DNA of 64,000 bases from Verrucomicrobiaceae bacterium (lineage in GTDB: Bacteria > Verrucomicrobiota > Verrucomicrobiia > Verrucomicrobiales > Verrucomicrobiaceae). The DNA is taken from the NCBI GenBank assembly GCA_019694165.1, contig JAIBCL010000010.1:62001-126000 (forward strand), read 5' to 3'. The stretch's first letter is position 1. Each line of letters opens with the position of its first letter. Shown here one piece after another: positions 36,764 to 46,152 of this stretch. Below the pieces are notes generated by a model, which saw only the letters and a list, made by a program, of their open reading frames with translations, did no database searches and had not been told where the DNA came from. The translations under genes and the position numbers were made by a program.

Positions 36764-37564
36764 ATGAGCACCACCAATCATCTCCAAGGAGCGCGTGTGT
36801 ATTTGTCCGGCCCGATGGACTTCGTCGCTTCCCGCGCGGACGAGAAGAAGCTCGGCTGGCGCAATCGTGTGGGCGACTTTCTCCGCTCGTTCGGCAGCGT
36901 CGTCTTCGATCCCTGGTTCAAGCCCGCAGTGCGCGGCCTGCATGAGTACGGCCTGGAGGACATCCACACCATCGATACCCGCGAGCAGTGGAGCTTCACG
37001 CCCGGTCAGGCCGGTGACGAAGCGCGTGCGCGTTGCGCGGAGAGCTTCTGGCAGACGCTCCATATCGACCTGCGCATGGTCGATACGAGCGACTTCACCA
37101 TCGCCTACGTGCCCACGAACATCTACAGCGTGGGCACCGTGCACGAGATCGTGCTCGCGCGGCAGCAATTGAAGCCCGTGCTCTTCGTCAGCCCGCCGGT
37201 CACATTTCCCGCGCTGGAGAAACTCCGCGCGCATCTGCGCGATGACGCCGCGGCGCTGGCGCTCGTCGATGAGCTCGTCCGCCAGGTGCCCGTGAAAGCG
37301 AACCCGCGCGGCATCCCGAGCCTGTGGTACATGCCTCTCATCGGCGGCGGCAATTTCTTCGACGGCTTTGGATTCGCCGGCTACGTCGAGCGTTTCGGAT
37401 GGAAGTCGATCCCGATGGATGAGCAGGAGCGCCTGCGTCCGCCGGAGAATCCGCTGCTGCCGTTCCTGGAGAAGCTCGCCCGCGAACTGCCGCGCAAGTG
37501 GGACGACAAACGAGGCCGGTACGTGCCGGACGACGACTGGCTGCTCTGGGATCTCGAGTCCTGA
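36764..37564 (+). CDS. nucleoside 2-deoxyribosyltransferase-like protein
   Basis: A 266-residue protein whose N-terminus GARVYLSGPMDFV and later DTSDFTIAYVPTNIYSVGTVHEIVLA match the nucleoside 2-deoxyribosyltransferase superfamily, including the GTxxE glutamate that acts as nucleophile in such enzymes. Known members move deoxyribose between bases in nucleotide salvage; some relatives cleave nucleotides in signalling or defence. The C-terminal 90 residues (from about 175) are an extension I do not recognise. It is in a likely operon with the organophosphate transporter, which might supply a phosphorylated sugar or nucleotide. Function at family level only. Confidence 0.75.
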   Translation: MSTTNHLQGARVYLSGPMDFVASRADEKKLGWRNRVGDFLRSFGSVVFDPWFKPAVRGLHEYGLEDIHTIDTREQWSFTPGQAGDEARARCAESFWQTLHIDLRMVDTSDFTIAYVPTNIYSVGTVHEIVLARQQLKPVLFVSPPVTFPALEKLRAHLRDDAAALALVDELVRQVPVKANPRGIPSLWYMPLIGGGNFFDGFGFAGYVERFGWKSIPMDEQERLRPPENPLLPFLEKLARELPRKWDDKRGRYVPDDDWLLWDLES

Positions 37565-37721
37565 GACGAAGGGCTGCTCCGGGCTGCTTGCCACGCGGGC
37601 CGCCTGTGTTCCCGCGCCTCGGCTTCTTCCACGCGACGCAGCCGGGCGCGTCTCCTGGCCCGACGGCGCGGATCGTACTCGGACCTTGCCTCGGGAGGGC
37701 GCTACACTACCATCGCGAATC

Positions 37722-40700
37722 ATGATTCTCTCCCGGGTCTTTCTCGTCGTTGGAATAGCGCTGGCCGCCGCGCCGGCTTCGCTCCGCGCGCAGTCGCAGC
37801 CATTTTGGGTGGAGAAGCTCGCGCGAATCAATGCGAAACTCGAACCTGCGGAGTTTGCCGCACCGTGGAAGCAACTCCCTGATCCGGAGCGCCTCCTGCC
37901 GGATGGAATCGTCGGATTCGAAGATGCCGCCGGACATGCAGCAGTCGTCGTCGGCGGGCGGGATGTGATCGACGCGGGTTCGCCCGACTTCGTGACCGAG
38001 GCGGAAATGGAAAAAAGGCTGGAGGAGCGCAGGCGGGAATTGATCCAAAGAGTGCCGAACGCGGAGATAACCGCATCCGGCATGTGGCGGGAGAACGATT
38101 TTCCCTACATCTGGCTGGAGTATTCGGTGACACCACAGGGGCGGACGCGAAAGCTTCACGCTATTACCTACTCCACGGTGCGGGACGGATACTTGCTCGT
38201 CATTTTCGCCGTGGGCGAGAGCGCGGAGAGCGCCAAGGGCGGCGCCGAGATGATGCTGAAATCCCTCAAGCCGCTGCGATCCAGGGGCGCTCCGCGTGCG
38301 GGCAGCTATCCTGACTACGAAGCGGTCGCACTCGGATTCGACACGCACCTGAAGGCCGCCGGATGGCAGCCGTGGCAGGATGGCGCCACCATTTTTCCCG
38401 CCAGCGTGATCAGTGCGCGGCGGGGCGCGGCGACTTTCCTCGTGTCGGAGATCGTGCCGCTGCCCGAGAAGGGCCTGCCGCTCGGGGAGAACTTTGCCGC
38501 GATCATGCGCGCCACCACGCGCTTCGAGAACGTGGAGGACGCGCTCAAGGTGGAGAAGGCGGCCATGAGCGGCTTCGATGAGGCATTGAAGTTCTCAGGC
38601 ACGGCCGACACGGGCGAGGTGCGCACGTTTTTCTCCGGCTGGTGCGGCCAGGGTGGCGGGCGCATGATGATGACCATGAGCTGGACGCCGGCGAAGGACG
38701 CCAAAGCCCTGCAAACGGCGAGGGAAGTCCTGGATGCGGCGCTCGGGGCCGTAACGCCCCTGCCGATGACCAGCGCGCCCGCGCCGTCCGCATTCAAACA
38801 GCCGCAGCGCGATGCGCAGAGCAACGTGCTCTGCGAGATCGCCGCCCGCTTGTTGCGCCGGGGCCGCAATGAAGACGGTGCGGCGGCATATGATCTCGCG
38901 CTGCGCTGGTCGCACTCGCAGCTTTCCACGCTCGAGGCCGCGGTCACGGGTTTGCAGCGCGCGGGTGATGCGCGCCGCGCCGAGGTGCTGCTCACGCTTT
39001 ATGGCGATCAGTTCCAGGACAGTCCGCGCCTCTGGCTGCTGCGCGCGCGGCTGCACGCTGAAACCGGGGCGGAGGAGAAGGCGGGGCGCGATTACGCGGC
39101 CGCATTCCGTGCCGGCCTGCGCGATGAGGATGCGGTGGCGGCCTTCATGTCGCTCCTCTGGAATGCGCAGAAGAACGACGAGGCGCTGAAATTCATCGAA
39201 GCCTACGAGAAGGCCGCGCCCAGCCCGCGCATCGCGCGCTGGCGCGCCGTCACCCTCCTGCGCTTGAAGGATTACGACCGCGCGCTGGCGATCTACGCCA
39301 CGCTGGTGAAGGCGCGGCCGCTCGACGTGGAGGCCGCGCTTCAGCACGGCGAGTGCGCAAATCAGGCCGGCCGGCACGACATCGCGCTTGAGGCGGTGGC
39401 GCTCATGCTCAAGGAGAATCAAGACGGCCCGCGGACCCGCCTGATCGAAGGCTGGGCGCACTACGGCAGGAAGGACTGGCGGGAGGCGAAGCTCAGCTTC
39501 GAGGCCGCGCGGAAATTCACGCCGAACGATCCCGTCGTGCTCGATGCGCTGAATTCCGCGAACGCCGCGCTCGGCGAAGGCGACAGTTCCGCGGTCAAGA
39601 CGCCCATCGACGCGCTCCGGCTTCCGGACGTCGTGCGCGCGCGCATCGACAAGGCCGCGGCCGAGTTCAAGCCGGATGAAGACGAGAGCGCGTTGAACAT
39701 CTTCATCACCACGCAGATCGACTTTCACGCCGGCAAGCCCACCACGACCACCGAGAGCTGCAAGGTGAAAATCCTCGACAACGCGGGCGTGGACGCCTTC
39801 TCCACCATCGACATCAAGTTCGATCCACTTTCCGAGCGCGTCTTCATGAACCAGCTCGAAGTGCTCGACGAAGCCGGCAGGGTGGTGGCCCGCGGTCGGC
39901 TTGAGGACCAGTACGTCGCGGATCCCTCGATGGACGGCCCCGCCACGCTCGGCCGCGTGCTGCGCGTGCCGGTGCCCGGTTTGAAACCCGGACGCACGCT
40001 CCATTACGTGCACACGAAGCGCACGGTCGAGGCTGACAAGGTCCCGCGCTTTGAAGACATTTGGTTCGGCTCCACGCACCCCATCGGCGCGCAGGCCGTG
40101 GTGCTGCAGGGCGATCTCGACAAGGTCCGCGTCACGATGAACGATGCGATGAAGACGGGCGTCCAGCTCATCGACGACGACGCCTCGAAGACGCGCACCT
40201 GGCTGCTCGCGCCGGCCATGCAGGTGCACAGCGAGCCGTTTCTGCCGCGCATCGCCACCTTCACTCCCGTGCTGCGCCTCGGCGCGCCGGATGCGGAGTG
40301 GACGAAGGTGGGCGCGGACTATCTCCAGCTCATCGCCGAGCAGCTCAAGCCCGAGCCCGAGATCGAGGCGCTGGCGAGGAAGATCACGGCCGGCGCAAAG
40401 ACTGACGAGCAGAAGATCGACCTCCTCTCCCGCCATGTGCGTGACGAGATCACCTACAAGGCCATCGAGTTCGGGCGGCGCGCGAGGATTCCGAACCGCG
40501 CGAGCCGCGTGACCGCCAATCATTACGGCGACTGCAAGGACATGGCGCTGCTCCTGCATCAGTTGCTGCGTGCCACGGGCATCGCGTCTCATCTCGCGCT
40601 CATCAACACGCGTGCAGACATGGATGCCGCGCTGCCTGATCTGGACCAGTTCAACCACATGATCCTGCATGTGCCGTCGCTGAGGGCGAAGTTCATCGAC

Positions 40701-41465
40701 TGCACCGAGGGCAAGAGTGCCGGGGTGAACCTGCCGCCCAGCCTGTTCGGCCTCCACGCCTTCGTGGTCGATCCGGCAAACCCGCGCATCGAGGCCATGC
40801 CCGCGCGCCAGGACTGGCCGGCAAACAGGCTCGACGTGGCGCGCGAGGTCACCTTCGACTCCGAAGGCGGAGCCGACGTGTCGGAGACAGTGACATTCAC
40901 CGACTACCTCGCGCAGAACATGCGCATGTTTCTCAATTCCATGCCGCCGCAGAAGCGCATCGACTCCATGCAGGCATGGCAGCAGCGCGTCAGCCACTGG
41001 CAGATCGAGAAGATGGAGGTGGAGCATCTCTCTGATCCGGCCAGTCCGCTCACCTTGAAGCTGCGCTACTCCATTCCGCCGCCCGCGCTGCCGGGAGCGC
41101 GCACCCTCGAGGTGCCCGGCACGCTCGAGTGCGAGTACCTCGAGATCAATCATCTGCGCCACCGCCACCATCCCTACGAGGTGCTGCACCCCGTCGAGGT
41201 CACCAGCCGCGTCAATGTCGCCGCGCCCGCGGCCATCGATGCCGCGTCGCTCCGCTCGATCACGCGCAAGGATGACACGAGTCCGCACTGCCGCTGGAGC
41301 ATGACCGCCACTCCGGCGTCCGCGGGCAATGCGCACGAGTGCCAGATTCGATTTCACGCCGTGCTGCCCGCGAAGGCCGGTCCCGCCGCCGAGTACCTGC
41401 CGATGCGGAAGGCGGCTGCAGCCGCGGCGAGCGCCTGGCATGTGCCGCTGCGTCTGGGAGAGTGA
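37722..41465 (+). CDS. secreted TPR - DUF3857 - transglutaminase-like protein
   Basis: A 1247-residue exported protein with signal peptide (MILSRVFLVVGIALAAAPAS). Residues about 360-640 look like TPR repeats (for example RWRAVTLLRLKDYDRALAIYATLVKARP). DUF3857, normal for this architecture, covers about 650-850. A transglutaminase-like fold follows with HYGDCKDMALLLHQLLRATG (catalytic Cys), FNHMILHVP (His) and KFIDCTEG (Asp), so the Cys-His-Asp triad seems intact. The C-terminal 250 residues are beta-rich. Such proteins may cleave or cross-link proteins in the periplasm; the substrate is unknown. The start was chosen at the signal peptide, not at an open frame 118 codons earlier. Confidence 0.88.
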   Translation: MILSRVFLVVGIALAAAPASLRAQSQPFWVEKLARINAKLEPAEFAAPWKQLPDPERLLPDGIVGFEDAAGHAAVVVGGRDVIDAGSPDFVTEAEMEKRLEERRRELIQRVPNAEITASGMWRENDFPYIWLEYSVTPQGRTRKLHAITYSTVRDGYLLVIFAVGESAESAKGGAEMMLKSLKPLRSRGAPRAGSYPDYEAVALGFDTHLKAAGWQPWQDGATIFPASVISARRGAATFLVSEIVPLPEKGLPLGENFAAIMRATTRFENVEDALKVEKAAMSGFDEALKFSGTADTGEVRTFFSGWCGQGGGRMMMTMSWTPAKDAKALQTAREVLDAALGAVTPLPMTSAPAPSAFKQPQRDAQSNVLCEIAARLLRRGRNEDGAAAYDLALRWSHSQLSTLEAAVTGLQRAGDARRAEVLLTLYGDQFQDSPRLWLLRARLHAETGAEEKAGRDYAAAFRAGLRDEDAVAAFMSLLWNAQKNDEALKFIEAYEKAAPSPRIARWRAVTLLRLKDYDRALAIYATLVKARPLDVEAALQHGECANQAGRHDIALEAVALMLKENQDGPRTRLIEGWAHYGRKDWREAKLSFEAARKFTPNDPVVLDALNSANAALGEGDSSAVKTPIDALRLPDVVRARIDKAAAEFKPDEDESALNIFITTQIDFHAGKPTTTTESCKVKILDNAGVDAFSTIDIKFDPLSERVFMNQLEVLDEAGRVVARGRLEDQYVADPSMDGPATLGRVLRVPVPGLKPGRTLHYVHTKRTVEADKVPRFEDIWFGSTHPIGAQAVVLQGDLDKVRVTMNDAMKTGVQLIDDDASKTRTWLLAPAMQVHSEPFLPRIATFTPVLRLGAPDAEWTKVGADYLQLIAEQLKPEPEIEALARKITAGAKTDEQKIDLLSRHVRDEITYKAIEFGRRARIPNRASRVTANHYGDCKDMALLLHQLLRATGIASHLALINTRADMDAALPDLDQFNHMILHVPSLRAKFIDCTEGKSAGVNLPPSLFGLHAFVVDPANPRIEAMPARQDWPANRLDVAREVTFDSEGGADVSETVTFTDYLAQNMRMFLNSMPPQKRIDSMQAWQQRVSHWQIEKMEVEHLSDPASPLTLKLRYSIPPPALPGARTLEVPGTLECEYLEINHLRHRHHPYEVLHPVEVTSRVNVAAPAAIDAASLRSITRKDDTSPHCRWSMTATPASAGNAHECQIRFHAVLPAKAGPAAEYLPMRKAAAAAASAWHVPLRLGE

Positions 41466-41526
41466 TCGTGCTCCCTCCGTGCGGCTCACGCCGCCATGCT
41501 TCGCATGCCGGGACCGCGGGTGCCGA

Positions 41527-42126
41527 TCACCTCTCGTCCGCCTTCAGGCGTTCCATCCATTTCCCGAGCCGTGGCATCTCGAAAGCACGCATTCTCTCGA
41601 TCAATGCCGCCGGATCATCGCCGATGATGAGGCAGCCCTCGTGTTCGGGCTTGAGGAAGCCGTCGCGCGTGAGCTGGTGGACGAAGCTCGCGAGGCCGTC
41701 GAAGAAACCGTCCGCATTCAAGAGCGCCACCGGCTTCTCGTGAAAGCCAAGCTGCAGCCATGTGAAGGTCTCGAACAGCTCCTCCAGCGTGCCGATGCCC
41801 CCGGGCAGCGCGATGAAGCCGTCAGCCAGGTCGGCCATGGTCTGCTTGCGCTCGTGCATCGAGGCCACGATGCGCAGCTCGGTGAGACCGTGGTGACCGA
41901 GTTCCTTTTCTTCCAGCGCCGCGGGGATCACGCCGATCACCTCTCCGCCGCCCTCGAGCACCGCATCCGCCACGATGCCCATCAACCCCACATGACCGCC
42001 ACCATAGACGAGTCCAATGCGGCGCGCGGCCAATTCGGCTCCCAAGGCGGCCGCAGTCCTGGTGAATGCCGGCGAAGTGCCGCGGTTCGAGCCGCAGTAG
42101 ATGCAGAGGCGGTGAAAAGTTCTCAA
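41527..42126 (-). CDS. LOG-family protein (TIGR00730; nucleoside-5'-monophosphate phosphoribohydrolase type)
   Basis: A 199-residue Rossmann-type protein with IYCGSNRG, GLVYGGGHVGLMG, SMHERKQTM and PGGIGTLEELFETFTW, the PGGxGTxxE motif of the LOG (Lonely Guy) family. Family members remove the base from nucleoside monophosphates, in plants making active cytokinins; the bacterial role is often unclear. No ATG lies before the conserved start, so TTG at 42126 (reading LRTFHRLCIYCG) is taken as start. It lies downstream of the amidase gene in the same direction. Confidence 0.88.
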   Translation of the reverse strand: MRTFHRLCIYCGSNRGTSPAFTRTAAALGAELAARRIGLVYGGGHVGLMGIVADAVLEGGGEVIGVIPAALEEKELGHHGLTELRIVASMHERKQTMADLADGFIALPGGIGTLEELFETFTWLQLGFHEKPVALLNADGFFDGLASFVHQLTRDGFLKPEHEGCLIIGDDPAALIERMRAFEMPRLGKWMERLKADER

Positions 42127-42265
42127 GGTCGGATGACGGGTCGCGGATGGCCGATGGTGAGATGGACAACGTGATGTGGCAAAGGGGAATTGGCATTTCC
42201 CACCGACCGCGCCCGGCCTGCATCGGCGGTGCATGGGGCCGATGATCCAGCATCGGTGCCGCCCC

Positions 42266-42898
42266 TCATTTCTTCGCCTCGAGAATCCCGGTGGCAATGG
42301 CTTCGGCCAGTTTCTGCCTGTGCGCGGGGCTGGCGCAGAGCCGCGCCTCTTTCTTGTTGCTGATGAAACCGCACTCCACCAGCACGGCGGGCATCCTAGT
42401 CTCGCGCAGAACCTTGTAGTCGGCGTAGCTGACGTTGCGGTTGATGCCGGTGACGCGCTTGTCGAGCGAGCGCTGTACGGAGAGCGCCAGTTCCTTCCCG
42501 CGCGCACTGCGGTAATGGGTCTCGATGCCCGATGCCGAGCGGTCCCGGCAGGCGTTGAAGTGGATGCTCACGAACACGGCCGAACGGCACCGGTTGGCGA
42601 TGACGGCGCGGGTGGAGAGTTCGACCGTGGTGTCGCTCCGGCGCGTCATCAGCGTGCGCACGCCGCGGGCGCGGAGCGCGGCGTCGAGGCGCTTCGCCAC
42701 GTCCAGCGTGAGGTTCCGTTCGAGGAGGCCGTTCCACACCGCGCCGCCGTCCCTGCCGCCGTGTCCGGCATCGATCACCACCGTGCTGAATGGCAGGCCT
42801 GCCGCACGGACGGCCGCGACCATCATCAAGGGCGCCAGCATCAGCGCCGCCACGCGCGACTGCCAGGTGCTACTTGGGAATGGAGAGCGACCTGCCAT
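42266..42898 (-). CDS. N-acetylmuramoyl-L-alanine amidase (Amidase_3)
   Basis: A 210-residue zinc amidase of the AmiA/AmiC type that cuts the bond between MurNAc and the peptide in cell-wall peptidoglycan. Zinc and catalytic motifs are VVIDAGHGGRDGGAV, ELSTRAVIAN, FVSIHFNA and PAVLVECGFISNKKE. An N-terminal hydrophobic stretch (VAALMLAPLMMVAAVRAAG) looks like a signal peptide. The start overlaps the end of the LysM lipoprotein gene by 29 bases, a strong sign of coupled expression. Short amidases like this depend on partners, perhaps the adjacent LysM protein. Confidence 0.93.
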   Translation of the reverse strand: MAGRSPFPSSTWQSRVAALMLAPLMMVAAVRAAGLPFSTVVIDAGHGGRDGGAVWNGLLERNLTLDVAKRLDAALRARGVRTLMTRRSDTTVELSTRAVIANRCRSAVFVSIHFNACRDRSASGIETHYRSARGKELALSVQRSLDKRVTGINRNVSYADYKVLRETRMPAVLVECGFISNKKEARLCASPAHRQKLAEAIATGILEAKK

Positions 42899-43418
42899 CG
42901 CGAATCACGTCGGATTTGAGCCCGTTTGCGGCTTTGAGCTTCGACACCGATGTGCCGTACTTGCGCGCGATGCTCGAGAGCGTGTCGCCGCTCTTCACCA
43001 CATGCTTTTTGGATGCGGCGGTCTTCTTCACCGGGGCCGGTGATTTCTTCGATTTCGATTTCGAACTCGAGCCAGAACTCTTTTTCTTCGAAGACGACGA
43101 GCGCCCGCCGTCCTTGTGGTGAGACGAGCGCCACTCGGCGTAGTCGCTGCTCGTCGCCGCGCCGCGTCCCGCCTTCGACTCGCCCTCCTGGGCCCAGGTC
43201 GAGACGTAGTTCCCGCCTGCGTCGAACGGATACTCGTCCCGCGGCATGGAGTGCGACGGCGTGGCGGATGCGCCGTGGAGATCTATGGCCGGCAGGTTCG
43301 ACGGTGCGCCAGGTCCTTTCTTCCGGGAGGAACTGGAGCACGCGTCCATCAAGAGCGGCAGGATCAGCGCCAGGCCGGCGGCGGCGATGCGGGGCGGTCG
43401 GGAAGGGAAAACGCTCAT
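42870..43418 (-). CDS. LysM-domain lipoprotein
   Basis: A 182-residue lipoprotein. The signal peptide ends LLMDAC with the acylated Cys. A Ser/Lys-rich low-complexity linker (GGRSSSSKKKSSGSSSKSK) leads to one LysM domain at the C-terminus: HVVKSGDTLSSIARKYG, TSVSKLKAANGL and LSIPK. LysM binds glycan strands of peptidoglycan. Overlap with the amidase gene suggests this protein anchors or guides cell-wall cleavage. The linker resembles a spacer reaching through the wall layer. Confidence 0.9.
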   Translation of the reverse strand: MSVFPSRPPRIAAAGLALILPLLMDACSSSSRKKGPGAPSNLPAIDLHGASATPSHSMPRDEYPFDAGGNYVSTWAQEGESKAGRGAATSSDYAEWRSSHHKDGGRSSSSKKKSSGSSSKSKSKKSPAPVKKTAASKKHVVKSGDTLSSIARKYGTSVSKLKAANGLKSDVIRDGRSLSIPK

Positions 43419-43492
43419 GGATCAGGCAGACAATGATCGGAGAAGGTCCCCACTCTGCTCATAATTCGCCGCCGGGCAAGGGACGCCGGCGC

Positions 43493-43897
43493 TCACTTTT
43501 CCGCGGGGATGTGGAAGCGCTTGATGACCCGGTTGACGCGCGGCACGCCCTGCGCGTCCGGCTGCATGATCACCAACCGCTCGTGGAAATACGGCGCGTG
43601 CTCCAAGGGCAGGGAGTATTTCCATTCGTTCCCGCCCTGGCCTTCCAGCGGCTGGACGGTCATCGTTTGATACACCGTGCGGCCGTCCATGCCGGGCTTG
43701 AGCTTCTCGAAGTTCCGCTCTTCGTAGCGGATGGGATACCGCGTCCCGGACTGCCCCATGTGCTGCACGGCCAGCCAGGACTCGCTCACCGAGTAGCCGA
43801 AACGCACTGAGAAGACGGCCACCAGGACCAGCGGGATGAGCAGCAGCACAACCGGCGCGAAGTAGTACCAGCGTTGTTTGAGAGTCTCGAACTTCAT
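43493..43897 (-). CDS. small membrane protein of unknown function
   Basis: A 134-residue protein with an N-terminal cytoplasmic tail (MKFETLKQRWYY), a long membrane helix at about residues 12-34 (FAPVVLLLIPLVLVAVFSV), and an outside domain of about 95 residues. The segment KLKPGMDGRTVYQTM recalls a short helical unit seen in SmpA/BamE proteins, but the match is weak. The ATG at 43897 begins the tail; an earlier ATG at 43939 would add only low-complexity residues. Function unknown. Confidence 0.65.
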   Translation of the reverse strand: MKFETLKQRWYYFAPVVLLLIPLVLVAVFSVRFGYSVSESWLAVQHMGQSGTRYPIRYEERNFEKLKPGMDGRTVYQTMTVQPLEGQGGNEWKYSLPLEHAPYFHERLVIMQPDAQGVPRVNRVIKRFHIPAEK

Positions 43898-43981
43898 GCG
43901 CGGCGATGCTGCCGGAGAATGCGCGGACAAGCAAGGCAAAAGAGGCCGGCAGGTGATCCGGAGCGCCTGTGCTTCGGCAAC

Positions 43982-45436
43982 TCAGCGCACGATCTTCAAC
44001 CGCAGAACCGGCGGCGTAGTGCGCGAGTTTTCCTTTGTGGCAAAGGCGTGCACCAGGCCGTTGCGGGCGGTCTCATCCGTCTCCCGGCAGATGATGAGCG
44101 TGACGAGGCTGTCGGTGTCGGCATTGAGGAAGCTGACGAGGTCATCTCCCTTGATCGAAAATGAGCCGCGAGTGGTGCCCTGCGGAATGGTGAAGCGACC
44201 GAGGAGTTTGGTGGCCGACGCGATCGGCAGCGAGTGATGCTCGTCCGTGAGATCGTGCGCGGGTGCATTCGCCCATGCCAGTCCATCCTCTGTCCACCCA
44301 TCCTGCGTCTCGTCAGTCAGCCCATACACATCGAATGTCGCATCCGGCACCAGCGAGGCGAAGCCGAGATCGCTCGGCTCGATGTGCAGGACGAACTCGG
44401 CATCGGCGACCTTTTTGCCGGCGAAGTGCGAGAGATCGAAGGCGACGTAGCCCTTGCGCTCCAACTTCGGATCGAGCGTGGTGTGCTTCACACGCAGGAA
44501 GGGTTCCGCGCCGGTGATCTTCACATCAGAGGACTGGATGCAGCTATCCCTGCCAAGGCCAAAGGCGGTGGTGAGCATCTGCCAGCCGTCACCCATGTCG
44601 CTGATCGGGCCGGGCAGCCAGCGGTCGGGCTCGGGCTGGTCGGCTGCGGCTGCAATGCCGCTGACCTGGCTTTTTACCATGCCGCCGAAGTCAGCGCGCT
44701 CGCCGGTGGTCAGCTTCCGCGTCTCGCCCGGGTCTTTGCGATTCACTTCGACGAGTCCCTTGATCACATGCACGAGGCATTTGCCGTCTTCGCTGGTGCT
44801 CACGCCGAAGCGTGTGCCGAAATCGACCACCTTCGTGTCCGGCGTCTGCACGGTGAAGCCCTTCGCCTGCGGCGGCACGTCCGCCACGATGGTGCCACGC
44901 TTGATGCGGCACTCCATCGCTGAGACTACTTCGAGACTGACCGGTGCCTCCATCACAACCTCGGCGCCGCTTCTAAACTTCAGCGTCGCCATGCCTTCGA
45001 CGAGTTCGAGAGCACCCGGCTTGAGCAAGCCGCCTTCGAGGGTGGGCAGTGCGCTGTTGCCCCACTTGCACTGCCGCGCTTTCACCAGCGTCGCCACCGG
45101 CGCGGGTTCGCGCTGCAGCAGCCACATGGCGCCGCCCGCCACGATTGCGGCAGCAGCGGCCGCCGTGAAGGTGCGCAGCGAAAACCAAGTCCTGCGCGCC
45201 ACCTGCCTTTCCACTGACTGCTGAATCCTGCCGGACTCTTGAATCCTGATTCCTGAATCCTCGCCCATCTCCGTCCGGAGTTCGGCTTCAAGGAACACGG
45301 CTTCCGCCATAAACGCGCGTGCTTCGGCGTCCGTCTTGATTCGCTCGTTCAGTTCGTGAGTTTCCTCGTCGCTGGTCCTGCCGTCGCGGGCGCGTTCCCA
45401 GAGTTCGAGCAGCTTCCATTTTGCTTCGGGGTTCAT
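43982..45436 (-). CDS. FecR-domain membrane protein, probable partner of the ECF sigma factor
   Basis: A 484-residue protein. The N-terminal 60 residues (MNPEAKWKLLELWERARDG through EAVFLEAELR) are an acidic cytoplasmic helix bundle of anti-sigma type. A membrane helix is at about 89-108 (FTAAAAAAIVAGGAMWLL). It is followed by a FecR domain with MEAPVSLEVVSAMECRIKRG, GFTVQTPDTKVVDFGTRFGV and VHVIKGLVEVN. The C-terminal half includes VKHTTLDPKLERKGYVAFD, recalling DNRLRE-type beta domains. Family knowledge: FecR-type proteins sense signals outside and control an ECF sigma factor; that gene lies just upstream, 77 bases away, in the same direction. Codons around 45222-45261 contain three copies of TGAATCCT. 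Confidence 0.85.
   Translation of the reverse strand: MNPEAKWKLLELWERARDGRTSDEETHELNERIKTDAEARAFMAEAVFLEAELRTEMGEDSGIRIQESGRIQQSVERQVARRTWFSLRTFTAAAAAAIVAGGAMWLLQREPAPVATLVKARQCKWGNSALPTLEGGLLKPGALELVEGMATLKFRSGAEVVMEAPVSLEVVSAMECRIKRGTIVADVPPQAKGFTVQTPDTKVVDFGTRFGVSTSEDGKCLVHVIKGLVEVNRKDPGETRKLTTGERADFGGMVKSQVSGIAAAADQPEPDRWLPGPISDMGDGWQMLTTAFGLGRDSCIQSSDVKITGAEPFLRVKHTTLDPKLERKGYVAFDLSHFAGKKVADAEFVLHIEPSDLGFASLVPDATFDVYGLTDETQDGWTEDGLAWANAPAHDLTDEHHSLPIASATKLLGRFTIPQGTTRGSFSIKGDDLVSFLNADTDSLVTLIICRETDETARNGLVHAFATKENSRTTPPVLRLKIVR
45222..45261. repeat. three TGAATCCT repeats inside the FecR gene
   Basis: Copies at 45222-45229, 45240-45247 and 45254-45261 encode the IRIQESGRIQQS stretch between the cytoplasmic part and the membrane helix. 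The reading frame stays open. It looks like a small repeat expansion in a linker. Confidence 0.6.
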
Positions 45437-45513
45437 GGCGTTGAGGGGAAGTACGGAAGGGACTCAGGGGGCGGAAGGGATGACCGGGGCCTGATTGGAT
45501 CTGGCTCTGCGTT

Positions 45514-46038
45514 TCATGGCGTGGCCTCCATGCGTTTTTGCACGCACTCCATCAGCGTCATGCGCACACGGCTGAGCGCACGATAGACGGCGGCTTCGGT
45601 GCGTTTTACTTTTTCCGCGATCTGGCCGATCTCGAGTTCGTCGAAATAGCGCAGCGTCACCAGTTGGCGGTGCTCGGTCGGCAGCCGGCCGATGCATTCA
45701 CGGAGCGCTTCATGTCGCGGCGATGCCTCCTGAGCCAGTTCACTCACCGCGTGACCGAGCGCTTCGAGCGCATCCTCATCCAGCGGCAGATGCTCACGCT
45801 TTTTCTGCCGGCGGTGGGTGAGAATCTGGTGAAACGCGATGGTCCGCGCCCACGCGAGGAAGTTCGTGCCCGGCGTGAAGTCGTCGAAATGCTTCCACAG
45901 CAGCATCTTCGTGTGCTGCAGGATGTCCTCCGCCGCCGCATCGCGCGGGACCAGACCGTGAACATAGAGCCCCAGCGCCCGGTCGTGCGCGGTGAGAAGT
46001 TCGAGGAATTGCGTGGTTCTGTCGGCGGAGTCGGGCAT
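45514..46038 (-). CDS. ECF-type RNA polymerase sigma factor
   Basis: A 174-residue sigma factor. Region 2 is QFLELLTAHDRALGLYVHGL, then DAAAEDILQHTKMLLWKHFD and FLAWARTIAFHQILTHRR. Region 4 is CIGRLPTEHRQLVTLRYFDELEIGQIAEKVKRTEAAVYRALSRVR, with the helix-turn-helix. The ATG at 46038 begins the domain; an open frame upstream is antisense to the next gene. It is followed by the FecR gene in the same direction and is divergent from a PSCyt1/DUF1549/DUF1553 gene. In Planctomycetes and Verrucomicrobia such sigma/FecR/DUF1553 groups recur, so it probably controls that gene. Confidence 0.92.
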   Translation of the reverse strand: MPDSADRTTQFLELLTAHDRALGLYVHGLVPRDAAAEDILQHTKMLLWKHFDDFTPGTNFLAWARTIAFHQILTHRRQKKREHLPLDEDALEALGHAVSELAQEASPRHEALRECIGRLPTEHRQLVTLRYFDELEIGQIAEKVKRTEAAVYRALSRVRMTLMECVQKRMEATP

Positions 46039-46152
46039 GTCACTGCGAAATAGAGAAAAGCCAATGATCGTACGAATGAAGGCCGCCGGGAACCGCTTTT
46101 GGACATGACTTTCTGTCCAAGAAGGACCCGCCCCCGGTTTCATTCTCCGCAC

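Noticed and set aside
38595..41489. Open frame of about 960 codons antisense to the transglutaminase-like gene
   Set aside because: It is a composition effect of GC-rich codons. The product has no recognisable domain, while the sense strand has signal peptide, TPR and Cys-His-Asp motifs.
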